Assembly: GCF_014198245.1 (NCBI RefSeq)
Contig: NZ_JACIHE010000018.1
Span: 1-64,000, forward strand
Direction of reading: 5' to 3'
Source of the DNA: Bradyrhizobium sp. cir1
Lineage (GTDB): Bacteria > Pseudomonadota > Alphaproteobacteria > Rhizobiales > Xanthobacteraceae
DNA: 64,000 nucleotides
Below the pieces are notes generated by a model, which was given only the letters and a program-made list of their open reading frames with translations, was not told the origin of the DNA and made no database searches. This document shows positions 1 through 8,123 of the stretch, piece by piece; within the stretch, counting starts at the first letter, position 1, and each line of letters starts with the position of its first letter. Position numbers and translations under genes: made by a program.

Positions 1-7
1 GGCTCAC

Positions 8-75
8 GGACGGCTCCTGTGAATGGGTGTGTGACAACCTCATTCTGGCACACCTGATGCCGTAGGGGGCCGTCC
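8..75. repeat. Imperfect inverted repeat at window edge
   Basis: Outer arms GGACGGC (8-14) and GCCGTCC (69-75) enclose inner arms GGTGTG (26-31) and CACACC (49-54), so the segment can fold into a long interrupted hairpin. It has no reading frame of interest. It may be the end of an element that continues upstream of the window; I cannot name it. Confidence 0.4.
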
Positions 76-83
76 ACACCATC

Positions 84-178
84 AACCACAGGGAGTAGTT
101 TGGCGAAGACTCCTGGTTATCAGTCTTGCGTCACAACTTCTCCCTGGGAGTATGGGTCCCGGCCTGCGCCGGGACGAC
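84..178. repeat. Partial copy of dispersed GTCGTCCC/GGGACGAC palindromic repeat
   Basis: The words ACCACAGGGAGT and TATGGGTCCCGG and the right arm GGGACGAC recur in the fuller copy at 63533-63665. Here the left arm GTCGTCCC is missing, so this is a truncated copy lying just before the first gene. Confidence 0.5.
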
Positions 179-217
179 ACCGTCTTCTGAACTGCGAATG
201 TGCGCCACGGTGAAAGC

Positions 218-991
218 ATGTCCCCCATCTACCGCGTCGACGGTAACAACGTCGTCACCAGCCCGGATGCTGCTGGACCCTGGGACCGGCGCATGCAGCA
301 CGGCTCGGCGCCGGCATCGCTGGTGACATGGGCGGCCGAGCGCATTCCGACGCCTGTTGCGATGGACATCGCGCGCGTCACGATCGATTTGATGCGGCCG
401 GTCCCAGTGGCGCCGCTCACGATTGCGACCGAAGTACTGCGCGAGGGCCGCAAGATCCAGCTCTGCGAGATCAAGCTGCTCGCCGACGGCGTGCAGGTGG
501 TCGGCGCCACCGTGCTCAAGGTCAGGCGCCAGGCGCAGGCGCTGCCGGATGAGGTCAAGGAGTTGCCGGTCACGCTGCGGTCTCCGGAGGACTCGCTTGT
601 TGAGGACGGTCACGCCGCCACCAGCCCGTTCGTGCGATCGGTCTCGATGCGCGCCGCGCGCGGCCGCTTCGGCCAGGCCGGTGCCGGCGCGATCTGGTTT
701 CGCGTCGACCATCCTCTGATCGAGGGCGAAGCGATCTCGCAGGCGATGCGCGCCGTGGTCGCCGCCGACTTCTCCAACGGCACCGCCTCGACGCTCGACT
801 TCCGCGCCTGGACCTACATCAACGCCGATCTCACCGTGAGCTTTGCGCGCCAGCCGGTCGGCGAGTGGATCCTGCTCGACGGCGACTCATGGATCGGCCC
901 TGATGGCGCGGGCCTTGCGATGTCGCGGCTTGCCGACCGGCAGGGCTATTTCGGCCGCGCGGTGCAGAGCCTGGTGATCGAGAAGCGGTGA
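218..991 (+). CDS. TesB-like acyl-CoA thioesterase
   Basis: A 257-residue protein of the TesB-like double hot-dog thioesterase superfamily, expected to hydrolyse an acyl-CoA to free acid and CoA in the cytoplasm. The N-terminal hot-dog contains RVTIDLMRPVPVAPL at about residues 50-64. The second hot-dog ends with LLDGDSWIGPDGAG and a Gly-Arg-Ala-Val-Gln-Ser-Leu tail, the usual end of this superfamily. ATG 218 is chosen over the in-frame GTG at 200 because the homologous domain begins directly after it and GGTGA lies just upstream. The gene stands alone on the plus strand behind a repeat remnant. The natural acyl chain cannot be read from the sequence. Family assignment is fairly secure, substrate unknown. 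Confidence 0.75.
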   Translation: MSPIYRVDGNNVVTSPDAAGPWDRRMQHGSAPASLVTWAAERIPTPVAMDIARVTIDLMRPVPVAPLTIATEVLREGRKIQLCEIKLLADGVQVVGATVLKVRRQAQALPDEVKELPVTLRSPEDSLVEDGHAATSPFVRSVSMRAARGRFGQAGAGAIWFRVDHPLIEGEAISQAMRAVVAADFSNGTASTLDFRAWTYINADLTVSFARQPVGEWILLDGDSWIGPDGAGLAMSRLADRQGYFGRAVQSLVIEKR

Positions 992-1094
992 CGGCAGGGC
1001 CGCGATCGTTCCTTCCGAATGAACGGCAGGCTTCCGCCGCCGCGGAAGGGACACCTGGTTACGAGCTCTTGCTCGACGCTGGCATCCTGCCATT

Positions 1095-1193
1095 TCACAA
1101 ACCGTAGAAGATCTTGATCTCCCACAGCACCACGATGATAGCCGTGATCAACGTGACCGCGGCGACTGCACTTTCCAGGGAAGCGACTCTCAT
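1095..1193 (-). CDS. Small single-pass membrane protein (32 aa)
   Basis: A 32-codon frame reading MRVASLESAVAAVTLITAII and continuing into VVLWEIKIFYGL before TGA. Residues 10-24 form one hydrophobic membrane segment. A good Shine-Dalgarno (GGAG, six bases before the ATG) precedes it. The peptide fills most of the otherwise empty 341-bp gap between the thioesterase and the acyl-CoA synthetase. I do not recognise a family. Small membrane peptides of this kind are easily missed by gene callers; expression is unproven. Confidence 0.45.
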   Translation of the reverse strand: MRVASLESAVAAVTLITAIIVVLWEIKIFYGL

Positions 1194-1332
1194 GGCTTAC
1201 TCCGCTTCCCAGCCCCGTCAGCGGTCTAGGTGATTCCCTGATTCGCGGGCAATCGGGTGGGCATCGCTGGCGCGCACTCCGTTGCGCGCTGTGGTGCCGG
1301 GGCCACAACAACACCGTAAAATCCCGGGGTAT

Positions 1333-2895
1333 TTACCCCACCATCCGGTCCCGCCCGGTCCAGAAGCCCGCACGCAGTACCTTCTTGTCGACCTTGCCGA
1401 CGCCAGTCATCGGCAGCTGCTTGACGAACTGGATCTGCTTCGGCGCATGCGCCGAGCCCTTTCGCGTCTTCACGAGATTGATCAGCTCATCGGCATCAGG
1501 CCTGGCACCCTCGCGCGGTACGATAACGGCGGTGACGGCCTCGCCCCATTTCTCATCGGGAACGCCGACGACCGCGACCATCGCCACATCGGCATGCTGC
1601 GACAGCACGTCCTCGACCTCGCGCGGGAAGATGTTGAAACCGCCGGAGACGATCATGTCCTTCTTGCGGTCGAGGATGAACATGTAGCCGCGCTCGTCCT
1701 TGCGTGCGATGTCGCCGGTGTGGACCCAGCCGTTCTTCAGCGTCTCGGCGGTGATGTCCGGCCGCTTCCAGTACTCCGCCATCGCATGCGGGGCACGCAC
1801 GCAGATCTCGCCGGCCTCGCCCGTCGCCACCTCCTGGTCGTTGTCGTCGAGGAGCTTGACCTCGCAGGCGGCGATCGGGAAGCCGCAGGACAGGAATAGC
1901 TCCGGCGTCCTGGGATCATGATCTTTCTTGCGCAACACCGAGATCGGATAGCATTCGGTCTGTCCGTAGAGCTGCGAGAACACCGGGCCGATGCGTTCGA
2001 TGCCTTCGAGCAACCGGCTCGGTGACATCGCGGAGGCGCCGTAGAGCACGAGCTCGAGCGAGGACAGGTCGGTCCTGCCCAGCGCGGGATGGTCGAGCAG
2101 CACATAGATCATGGTCGGCACGAACAGCGTGAAGTTGATGCGCTCGCGAGCGATCGTCGCCAGCACGGCCTCGGGATCGAAGCCTTTCAGCATGTGTACG
2201 GTGCCGCCACGCATCAGGGTCGGCAGCACCTTCGTGCCGGCGACATGGCTGATCGGCGCGACCGCGAGATAGCGCGCTCCCTCCGGGATTTCGAAGTCGG
2301 CGAGGATCGCGGCGGCTCCCCCGGCATTTTCGCGGTGGTAGCGCAACGCCCCCTTGGATTTGCCGGTCGTGCCGCCGGTGTAGTTCAGCGTGGAGAGGTC
2401 GTCCGGGCCGGCAAGGCACTGTGCGCTGGTGTGGCCTTCGACTTCGATCGCCTGCAGCAGATCGACGCCATAGTCGGCCGGTCCCATGGTGAAGACCGCC
2501 TTGAGCCGGCCTGCGCTCGCGGCGAGCTCGCCGCCGCGATCGCGGAAGGCGGCCGCATCGACCACGAGGACCTCGGCCTCGGAATCCTCGAGCTGGAACA
2601 GCTGGTCCCCTTGCGATCCCAGCGGATGCAGCCAGGTCACGCAGAGCCGCGACAATTGCGCGGCGACACCGGCGCACCAGGTGTCGGCGCGGTTTGCGGT
2701 GAGGAAAGCGACGCGCGCGCCGGGCTGCAATCCAAGCCGCATGAACACGCCCTGGATGCGTCCGATCAGGTCGATCGTGCTCTGGTAGCTCAGCGATCCG
2801 CCGGGCCAGGCGAAAGCGGTGCGGCCGGGATAGCGCGACAGTGCCCGTAGCGTCTGCGCGCAAGTCGGCGACGATGCGTGGAGCGGATCGGACAT
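1333..2895 (-). CDS. AMP-binding acyl-CoA synthetase
   Basis: A 520-residue ANL-superfamily acyl-CoA ligase: ATP-dependent adenylation of a carboxylic acid followed by transfer to CoA. The P-loop motif YTGGTTGKSKG lies near residue 175, the A5 motif LYGQTECYP near 320, the A7 motif HTGDIARKDERGY near 395, the hinge FILDRKKDMIVSGGFNIFP after it, and the C-terminal catalytic lysine region MTGVGKVDKK near 500. The length is normal for the family. Its start lies 107 bp from the divergent start of a nitronate monooxygenase-like gene (3003-3986), so the two probably share a promoter region. The substrate is not evident; fatty or aryl acids are both possible. Confidence 0.88.
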   Translation of the reverse strand: MSDPLHASSPTCAQTLRALSRYPGRTAFAWPGGSLSYQSTIDLIGRIQGVFMRLGLQPGARVAFLTANRADTWCAGVAAQLSRLCVTWLHPLGSQGDQLFQLEDSEAEVLVVDAAAFRDRGGELAASAGRLKAVFTMGPADYGVDLLQAIEVEGHTSAQCLAGPDDLSTLNYTGGTTGKSKGALRYHRENAGGAAAILADFEIPEGARYLAVAPISHVAGTKVLPTLMRGGTVHMLKGFDPEAVLATIARERINFTLFVPTMIYVLLDHPALGRTDLSSLELVLYGASAMSPSRLLEGIERIGPVFSQLYGQTECYPISVLRKKDHDPRTPELFLSCGFPIAACEVKLLDDNDQEVATGEAGEICVRAPHAMAEYWKRPDITAETLKNGWVHTGDIARKDERGYMFILDRKKDMIVSGGFNIFPREVEDVLSQHADVAMVAVVGVPDEKWGEAVTAVIVPREGARPDADELINLVKTRKGSAHAPKQIQFVKQLPMTGVGKVDKKVLRAGFWTGRDRMVG

Positions 2896-3002
2896 ATGTT
2901 TCCTCGTTGCTTTGTCATCGGCCTCTAACGTGCCAATGTTGCTGTAACGCTAGCACAGGGAATGCGGGAGGAAACGACAAAGCCCGCGCGAGGGAGGCAT
3001 GC

Positions 3003-3986
3003 GTGAGGTCAGAGCGTCTGCAACGTTTCGGCGATCGTCTCGCCCTGCCGCTGATCGCCGCGCCGATGTTTCTGGTGTCGGGCGTGGAGCTCGTGGTCGC
3101 GGCCTGCCAGAGCGGCGTGATCGGCAGCTTCCCCACTGCGAATTGCCGCAGTACGGAACAACTCGATGCGTGGCTCACTGAGATCGAAACACGGCTGGGA
3201 CAGCACGAAGATCAGACCGGCCGCAAGGCAGCGCCGCTGTGCCCGAACCTGATCGTGCACCGCTCCAATGCGCGGCTCGAGCAGGATCTCTCCGTGCTGC
3301 TGCGGCACAAGCCGGAGATCGTCATCACCTCGGTCGGCTCGCCGGCGCCGGTCTTGAAGCCGCTGCATGACGCGGGTGCGCTGGTACTGGCGGACGTCGC
3401 CTCGATCCGCCATGCCGAACGCGCGGCGGAAGCGGGGGCAGACGGGCTCGTCCTGCTCACCGCAGGCGCGGGCGGACAGACCGGCTGGCTCAATCCGTTC
3501 GCCTTCGTCCGCGCGGTGCGTGCGTTCTATGACGGCATCATCGTGCTCGCGGGCGGTATCAGCGACGGGCGCGCGCTGCATGCGGCCGAGGTGCTCGGCT
3601 GCGATCTCGGCTATATGGGCACGAAGTTCATCGCCACGCGCGAGAGCATGGCGGATGACCGTTACAAGCGAATGCTGGTCGAGAGCAGCGCCGACGACAT
3701 CCTGCTCACCACCGCGTTCACGGGCCTCCAGACCAACATGCTGAAGCCGTCGATCATCGCTGCCGGTCTCGATCCCGACGACCTGCCGGCGCGCGGCGCG
3801 ATCGACATCGCGGAGGATATCGACGTCACCGCGCGCGAGAACAGACCCAAGCGCTGGCGCGACATCTGGAGCGGCGGGCACGCGACGTCGGGCGTCACCG
3901 ATGTGCTCGCGGTCGATGATCTCGTTGCGCGGACGATCGCGGAATACCGCGAGGCAGGTGGGCGCGATCGCATCGGTCACAGTTAA
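3003..3986 (+). CDS. Nitronate monooxygenase-family flavoprotein, His-to-Gln at active site
   Basis: A 327-residue TIM-barrel flavoprotein of the nitronate monooxygenase / 2-nitropropane dioxygenase family. N-terminal LPLIAAPMFLVSGVELV and VLAGGISDGRALHAAEVLG (FMN phosphate loop) are diagnostic. In the central AGAGGxxG motif the residue that is His in the family (His158 of the paralogue at 49071-50045) is Gln159 here, so classical nitronate oxidation may be altered. GTG 3003 is preferred because GGGAGG lies just upstream and family homology begins a few codons later; an in-frame upstream extension lacks homology and runs into the divergent promoter. It faces the acyl-CoA synthetase at 1333-2895. 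Confidence 0.82.
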   Translation: MRSERLQRFGDRLALPLIAAPMFLVSGVELVVAACQSGVIGSFPTANCRSTEQLDAWLTEIETRLGQHEDQTGRKAAPLCPNLIVHRSNARLEQDLSVLLRHKPEIVITSVGSPAPVLKPLHDAGALVLADVASIRHAERAAEAGADGLVLLTAGAGGQTGWLNPFAFVRAVRAFYDGIIVLAGGISDGRALHAAEVLGCDLGYMGTKFIATRESMADDRYKRMLVESSADDILLTTAFTGLQTNMLKPSIIAAGLDPDDLPARGAIDIAEDIDVTARENRPKRWRDIWSGGHATSGVTDVLAVDDLVARTIAEYREAGGRDRIGHS

Positions 3987-4012
3987 TCCCGCATAGCTCC
4001 GGCCCGGCCCAC

Positions 4013-4027
4013 TTAACGGCAGATTAA
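4013..4027. promoter_or_regulatory. CtrA full-site TTAA-N7-TTAA
   Basis: TTAA, seven bases (CGGCAGA), then TTAA followed by C: a perfect match to the alphaproteobacterial CtrA consensus TTAA-N7-TTAAC. It sits about 60 bp upstream of the ATG at 4086, a position suited to direct control of that gene. Seen directly; binding is inferred. Confidence 0.55.
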
Positions 4028-4085
4028 CCATCGCCCGCCAAGAATCCCTCTCGAGGCCGCCAATCAGGACCGAGAGGGACAGGCG

Positions 4086-4334
4086 ATGGACTACGAGTTT
4101 CTCAACACCAAGACGGCGGCATCGCTGGACGAGATCCGCGTCCGCGTCGCCCATGCGCTGGCCCGCCATCCGCTGTGCCGCAATGTGCGCTTCGACATCG
4201 TCAGCGTCCCCCGCACCCGCCGGGGCGGCAACTGGACGGTGACGCTGCAATCGGTCGAGCCGCGCGCGGTCTGGGAGGCCTCCGAGATCGTCGCCGACAT
4301 CCAGGACGCCTATGATCTGGCGGCAGCTGCCTGA
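4086..4334 (+). CDS. Conserved-looking small protein of unknown function (82 aa)
   Basis: An 82-residue soluble protein with no signal peptide or membrane segment. It has mixed charge, with a helical N-terminus (SLDEIRVRVAHALARHPLC), a basic centre (PRTRRGGNWTV) that may form a strand pair, and a C-terminal helix (ASEIVADIQDAYDLAAAA). GAGAGGGACAGGCG precedes the ATG and acts as ribosome-binding site. I do not recognise the family. A perfect CtrA box stands 59 bp upstream, which suggests cell-cycle-linked expression. Confidence 0.7.
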   Translation: MDYEFLNTKTAASLDEIRVRVAHALARHPLCRNVRFDIVSVPRTRRGGNWTVTLQSVEPRAVWEASEIVADIQDAYDLAAAA

Positions 4335-4466
4335 TTTCCTTGGGGTTTCGGCGATGTCGCCGCAGTCCGCGCGATTGCCGCCGCAATGGCACGGTTAGGC
4401 CTTAATTATCGCCCAGTTTCCGGGCAGTGATCACGTGGACTTGAAGTTGTGGGCGCGGAGGGACGT

Positions 4467-5180
4467 TTGTCCAAAGCCATCACCATCGTTGTGCTGACCT
4501 GTTTCCTCGTCCTCGGCGCCGCCACCGCTGCCATCCTCGGCCGTGACAGCGTGCCCAGCGTCAGCGCTGAGATGATCACCGAAGCCCTGCCCGCGAAGCC
4601 GCTCACGACCAACCGTGCCGCCAAGGCCGATCGCCTGGTTCCGACGCTCGCGCTGGCCTCGGCCGCGATCGAGCCGGTCCAGGTGCCCGCCGACAGGCTC
4701 GCGCAGGCGCCGGTCCTGACCGAGCCGCTGCGCCAGGCCTTTGCCGCTGCGACGCCGTCCGATTTCCCGATGCCGAAAGCAAACGCGCATGAGGCGCCCG
4801 CGGCAGCGGAAGTTCCCGCCGTCGACGTCCCGGCCAAGCCGAAAGTCGTCGCCAAGCCGCAGCCGCAAAAGTCCTATTCGCTGCTCTCCGACGTTCAGAT
4901 TTCGGGCATCAAGGATCGTCTGAAGCTGTCGTCGTCGCAGGAATATTACTGGCCTTCGGTCGAGACTGCGCTGCGCAACGTCGCGCGCAGGATGCAGGCG
5001 AACAAGCTGTCGAATCCGAACGCGCCGCCCAGCGCGCAGATCGATCCGAATTGCGACGAGGTGCAGCAGTTGAAGTCGGCCGCGATGCCGCTGCTGTTCC
5101 AGCTGCGCGACGACCAGAAGGAAGAAGTGCGCAAGCTCGCCCGCCTCATCGGGCTCGAGAAGGTCGCGCAACAGATCTGA
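4467..5180 (+). CDS. Membrane-anchored proline/alanine-rich envelope protein
   Basis: A 237-residue protein with an N-terminal membrane anchor (SKAITIVVLTCFLVLGAATA), a long Ala/Pro/Lys-rich linker (about residues 40-140) and a C-terminal helical domain of about 95 residues. That domain runs from LLSDVQISGIKDRLKLSSSQ through a Trp-containing helix to QLRDDQKEEVRKLARLIGL. The spacing of leucine, threonine/serine and glutamine residues resembles the periplasmic LTXXQ/Spy-like fold, but I would not claim membership. TTG 4467 is preferred over GTG 4449 because GGAGGGA lies directly before it and it starts the anchor cleanly. It is followed after 90 bp by another anchored protein. Confidence 0.65.
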   Translation: MSKAITIVVLTCFLVLGAATAAILGRDSVPSVSAEMITEALPAKPLTTNRAAKADRLVPTLALASAAIEPVQVPADRLAQAPVLTEPLRQAFAAATPSDFPMPKANAHEAPAAAEVPAVDVPAKPKVVAKPQPQKSYSLLSDVQISGIKDRLKLSSSQEYYWPSVETALRNVARRMQANKLSNPNAPPSAQIDPNCDEVQQLKSAAMPLLFQLRDDQKEEVRKLARLIGLEKVAQQI

Positions 5181-5270
5181 CGCGCGCGGTTTCCCTTATC
5201 GGAACCCGCCGGCATCAGGAACATCCGGTAATCCCAACGCGTTGCCCGCCCCAAAAGAGGGAGTGGATCA

Positions 5271-5897
5271 ATGCGCGCCACGACAGCTTATTTCGTCGGT
5301 GCCGGAACGATCATCGCGGCCATTGCCATTGGTCTCGGCGGCGGCATCGTCGCCGGCAATATCATGAATCCGAGCCCGCCCAAGCAGGGCGCGGACACCA
5401 ACAAGGTGTCGCAGCGCACGACCAATGCGCCGGAGCGCGTGCAATATCTCACCGGCTCGCAAGCCTTCGGCATGATTATTGCAGCGCCAGCCCAGGCCGA
5501 AGCAAAGCCCGAAGCCGCAAGGTCCGACACGCAGACCGCTCAGGCGAACGCAGAACCACCAGCGCCGCAGCCTTCGCAAGCGGCCGCGGTTGAGCCGCCG
5601 AAGCCTGCCGAGCAGCAGCCTTCGACGAACCAATCCTCCTCACCTGAAAATGCCTATGCCAAGGCCAGGGATTCCGACCTGAAGCGTGCCGCGTCCGAAC
5701 GGCGCCGAGCCGAACGCCGCGAGCGCTGGGCGGAACGTCACCGCTACGACTCTCGCGAGCCGCGCGGCATGCGCGATCGCACCGATTGGGACGACGTGGC
5801 ACGGAGCGTTCGCGAGGATTCCGATGCGCGCGATTACGCGAGCCGGCCGCGTGGCGGCTTCCCGCAGATCAGGCTGTTCGGGCCTGACGACGATTAG
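5271..5897 (+). CDS. Anchored, disordered Pro/Gln- and Arg-rich protein
   Basis: A 208-residue protein with an N-terminal glycine-rich membrane segment (residues 6-30, VGAGTIIAAIAIGLGGGIVA). A low-complexity Ala/Pro/Gln/Glu region follows (about 75-130), then a strongly charged Arg/Glu/Asp C-terminus (AASERRRAERRERWAERHR) ending in an acidic FGPDDD. GAGGGAG upstream of ATG 5271 is a strong ribosome-binding site. No enzymatic motif is seen. The layout suggests one membrane anchor and a disordered extracytoplasmic or cytoplasmic tail. Function unknown. Its stop lies 3 bp from the convergent GMC oxidoreductase stop. Confidence 0.65.
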   Translation: MRATTAYFVGAGTIIAAIAIGLGGGIVAGNIMNPSPPKQGADTNKVSQRTTNAPERVQYLTGSQAFGMIIAAPAQAEAKPEAARSDTQTAQANAEPPAPQPSQAAAVEPPKPAEQQPSTNQSSSPENAYAKARDSDLKRAASERRRAERRERWAERHRYDSREPRGMRDRTDWDDVARSVREDSDARDYASRPRGGFPQIRLFGPDDD

Positions 5898-5900
5898 CGC

Positions 5901-7481
5901 CTAGCCCAGGATCGCGGCCGCCGCGCATTCGGCAATCAGGATCGTCGGCGTCTGGATGTTGCCTGAGATCATGATCGGGATCACCGAGGCGTCGGCGACA
6001 TGCAGGCCGTCGATGCCGCGCACCTGCAACCGCTGCGGATCGACGACGGCCAGACCGTCCGTACCCATGCGGCAGGTCGAGGCGGCATGATAGAGTGTCG
6101 TGCAATGGCCACGGATATAGTCGGCGATCTCGGCGTCGCTCACCGCTTCCGCGCTGGGCGTGATCTCACCCTCGATCATCTCTTTCAGCGGCGCTTGCGC
6201 GGCGATGCGGCGGTTGATGCGCACGCCTTCGATCATGGTCGCGATGTCGTCGCCGCTCGCATCCGAGGCGAAATAGCCGGGGTCGATCGCGGGATGTTCG
6301 ATCGGATCGGCCGAGCGCAGCGTGATCCGGCCGCGGCTGTTCGGCCGCTGCAACGTCGCATGCAGGGTGATGCCCGGCTTCGACGACAGGAAGCGGACAT
6401 AGTCGCGGTGCGGGCTGATCGCGCCATAGAGCTGCAGGTCGGGCTCGACGTCGGGGCGGCTCTTCACATGCGCGCCGGCAGCGACCCAGGGAGAGGTGCG
6501 CGGACCGCTGCGGCTGGTTTCCCACTCGGCAAGGCTTGCGGCCAGGCTCTCCTCCGTCCAGGCGCCGACGCCGATCTTCTCCTTCGTGTAGAAGGTGATG
6601 GGAATGTTGATGTGATCCTGGAGATCCCTGCCGACGCCCGGCAGATCGTGCACGACGTCGACGCCGGCCGCCTTCAATTCGTCGGCCGGGCCGACGCCTG
6701 ACAGCAGCAGTTGCTGCGCCGAGCCGATGGCGCCGGAGGCGACCACCACCTCGGTGGTGGCGAAGACGCTCTTCGGCTGCCCGTTCTCGAGATATTCGAC
6801 GCCGATCGCGCGGGAGCGCTCGATGATGATGCGGATGACGCGCACGCCCGTCTTCAGCGTGAGATTGGCCCGCGCCAGTGCCGGGCGCAAATAGGCCTTG
6901 CCGGTGCCGAAGCGTTCGCCGTCCTTGATGACGAACTGGAAGAAGCCTGCCCCTTCCTGGGTGGCGCCGTTGAAGTCGGGATTGTGCGGCAGCCCCGCGG
7001 CCTGCGCCGCCTCCAGCCATTTCAGTTCATTCGGATCGACATGGGGAACGTCGGCGACGTGCAGGGGACCGCGCGTGCCATGGAAGGGATTGTCGGTGAA
7101 GCGCGCATTGCTCTCGAAGGCAATGAATTTCGGCAGCACGTCGCGCCAGGCCCAGCCTGCGCAGCCCGCCTGCGCCCAGCCGTCGTAGTCGGACGGCAGG
7201 CCGCGGATGTAGATCATCGCATTCATCGCGCCGGAGCCGCCGACCATTTTTCCGCGCGGCCAGAAGATGCGCCGTCCGCGGCAGCCCGCCTGCGGTTCGG
7301 TGTAATAGCCCCAGTCGACCGATGTGTTGAACATCGTCGGCCAGTCCGACGGAATGTCGGAAGCGAGCGGCGCAGTCCGGCCGGCTTCCAGCATCAGAAC
7401 CTTGCGGTGCGGATCGGCCGACAGCCGGTTGGCCAGCACGCAGCCGGCCGAGCCGGCGCCCACGATGATGGTGTCGTACAT
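5901..7481 (-). CDS. GMC-family FAD oxidoreductase (choline dehydrogenase-like)
   Basis: A 526-residue flavoenzyme of the glucose-methanol-choline family, oxidising an alcohol to a carbonyl with FAD. The dinucleotide fold is at the N-terminus (YDTIIVGAGSAGCVLANRLS, residues 2-21). The GMC signature GGSGAMNAMIYIRG lies near residue 85, and the second signature GAIGSAQQLLLSGVGP near 265. The C-terminal catalytic part holds the likely active-site His in HCTTLYHAASTCRMG and the conserved Asn in ISGNIQTPT. ATG 7481 begins exactly at the fold and has GGAG nine bases upstream; an in-frame ATG at 7502 is an alternative. No electron-acceptor gene is adjacent. The substrate is unknown. Confidence 0.88.
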   Translation of the reverse strand: MYDTIIVGAGSAGCVLANRLSADPHRKVLMLEAGRTAPLASDIPSDWPTMFNTSVDWGYYTEPQAGCRGRRIFWPRGKMVGGSGAMNAMIYIRGLPSDYDGWAQAGCAGWAWRDVLPKFIAFESNARFTDNPFHGTRGPLHVADVPHVDPNELKWLEAAQAAGLPHNPDFNGATQEGAGFFQFVIKDGERFGTGKAYLRPALARANLTLKTGVRVIRIIIERSRAIGVEYLENGQPKSVFATTEVVVASGAIGSAQQLLLSGVGPADELKAAGVDVVHDLPGVGRDLQDHINIPITFYTKEKIGVGAWTEESLAASLAEWETSRSGPRTSPWVAAGAHVKSRPDVEPDLQLYGAISPHRDYVRFLSSKPGITLHATLQRPNSRGRITLRSADPIEHPAIDPGYFASDASGDDIATMIEGVRINRRIAAQAPLKEMIEGEITPSAEAVSDAEIADYIRGHCTTLYHAASTCRMGTDGLAVVDPQRLQVRGIDGLHVADASVIPIMISGNIQTPTILIAECAAAAILG

Positions 7482-7548
7482 TGAAGAGCACTCCGAAGAC
7501 ATTCACCTCGCGGAGTGCTTGCAAGATCTGTGCTTTGGAACTGGTTGC

Positions 7549-7655
7549 GTCATTCCGGGATGCGTGCGCAGCACGCAGGCCCGGAATCCATCTATCCGCA
7601 GCGAACGCAGCACGATGGATTCCGGGTTCGCTCCGTTGGAGCGCCCCGGAATGAC
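7549..7655. repeat. Dispersed GTCATTCCGGG palindromic repeat, copy 1
   Basis: Begins GTCATTCCGGG and ends CCCCGGAATGAC, so the ends are inverted copies of each other, with internal inverted copies of CCCGGAATCCAT / ATGGATTCCGGG. Further copies lie at 43166-43287 and 51874-52000. It sits between the GMC oxidoreductase and a small secreted protein gene. Confidence 0.7.
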
Positions 7656-7663
7656 AGCCGTAG

Positions 7664-7888
7664 TCAGCCCCCGTGCGACTCGACGACCTTGCGGCAGCCG
7701 TCAGAAAGCTTCGACTTGTTCTCACGCAGGCAGGCGTTCATCTGGGGCGGCTTGCCGACATGTTCGGCGCAGAATTTGCTGGCGTCACTGCGGCAGGCCA
7801 TCTGTTCCTGCAATGTCGGGCCGGATTGCGCTGCGGCGGGCAGGGCGGTAGCGGCAAGCAGCAGCGCGGCAAGAACCGAAATCTTCAT
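7664..7888 (-). CDS. Small secreted cysteine-rich protein
   Basis: A 74-residue protein with a clear Sec signal peptide (MKISVLAALLLAATALPAAA, cleavage likely after AAAQ). The mature part is about 53 residues with four cysteines: MACRSDASKFC, then MNACLRENKSKLSDGCRK. The CxxDxxxFC...CLxxNxxxLSxxC pattern matches the Cys-rich repeat (GLG1-type) found in small proteobacterial periplasmic proteins, so two disulfides are expected. AGAGGTGC upstream acts as ribosome-binding site. Function unknown. Periplasmic location fits the several disulfide-handling genes in the window. Confidence 0.75.
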   Translation of the reverse strand: MKISVLAALLLAATALPAAAQSGPTLQEQMACRSDASKFCAEHVGKPPQMNACLRENKSKLSDGCRKVVESHGG

Positions 7889-8123
7889 AAAGCACCTCTT
7901 TGGGATTGTCGGTGGTCCCGTTCGGGATCAAGCGGGCGGGACCATCTCGCGAAGGGCGGGTGCCGGTCCATGCCATGTTCATGGCATCGGCTCGTCGCCC
8001 CGGCTGCCGCACCCCCATCTTCATGGCATGTATCCGCGCGCCGTCTTTTGCCATTCAGGCTGCACGTCGGCTGCGAGACCCGGTGAATTGCATCGGGCGC
8101 CGAACGGGAAGCAGGAGAGCAAG

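Noticed and set aside
3009..4250. Long minus-strand open frame (413 codons) opposite the nitronate monooxygenase-like gene
   Set aside because: Antisense shadow in GC-rich DNA; the protein is Arg/Asp/Gly-rich without motifs while the plus strand has a clear family match.
7515..8123. Upstream extension of the small secreted protein at 8124-8414
   Set aside because: Runs through a palindromic repeat and has no protein character; the signal peptide and ribosome-binding site mark 8124 as the start.
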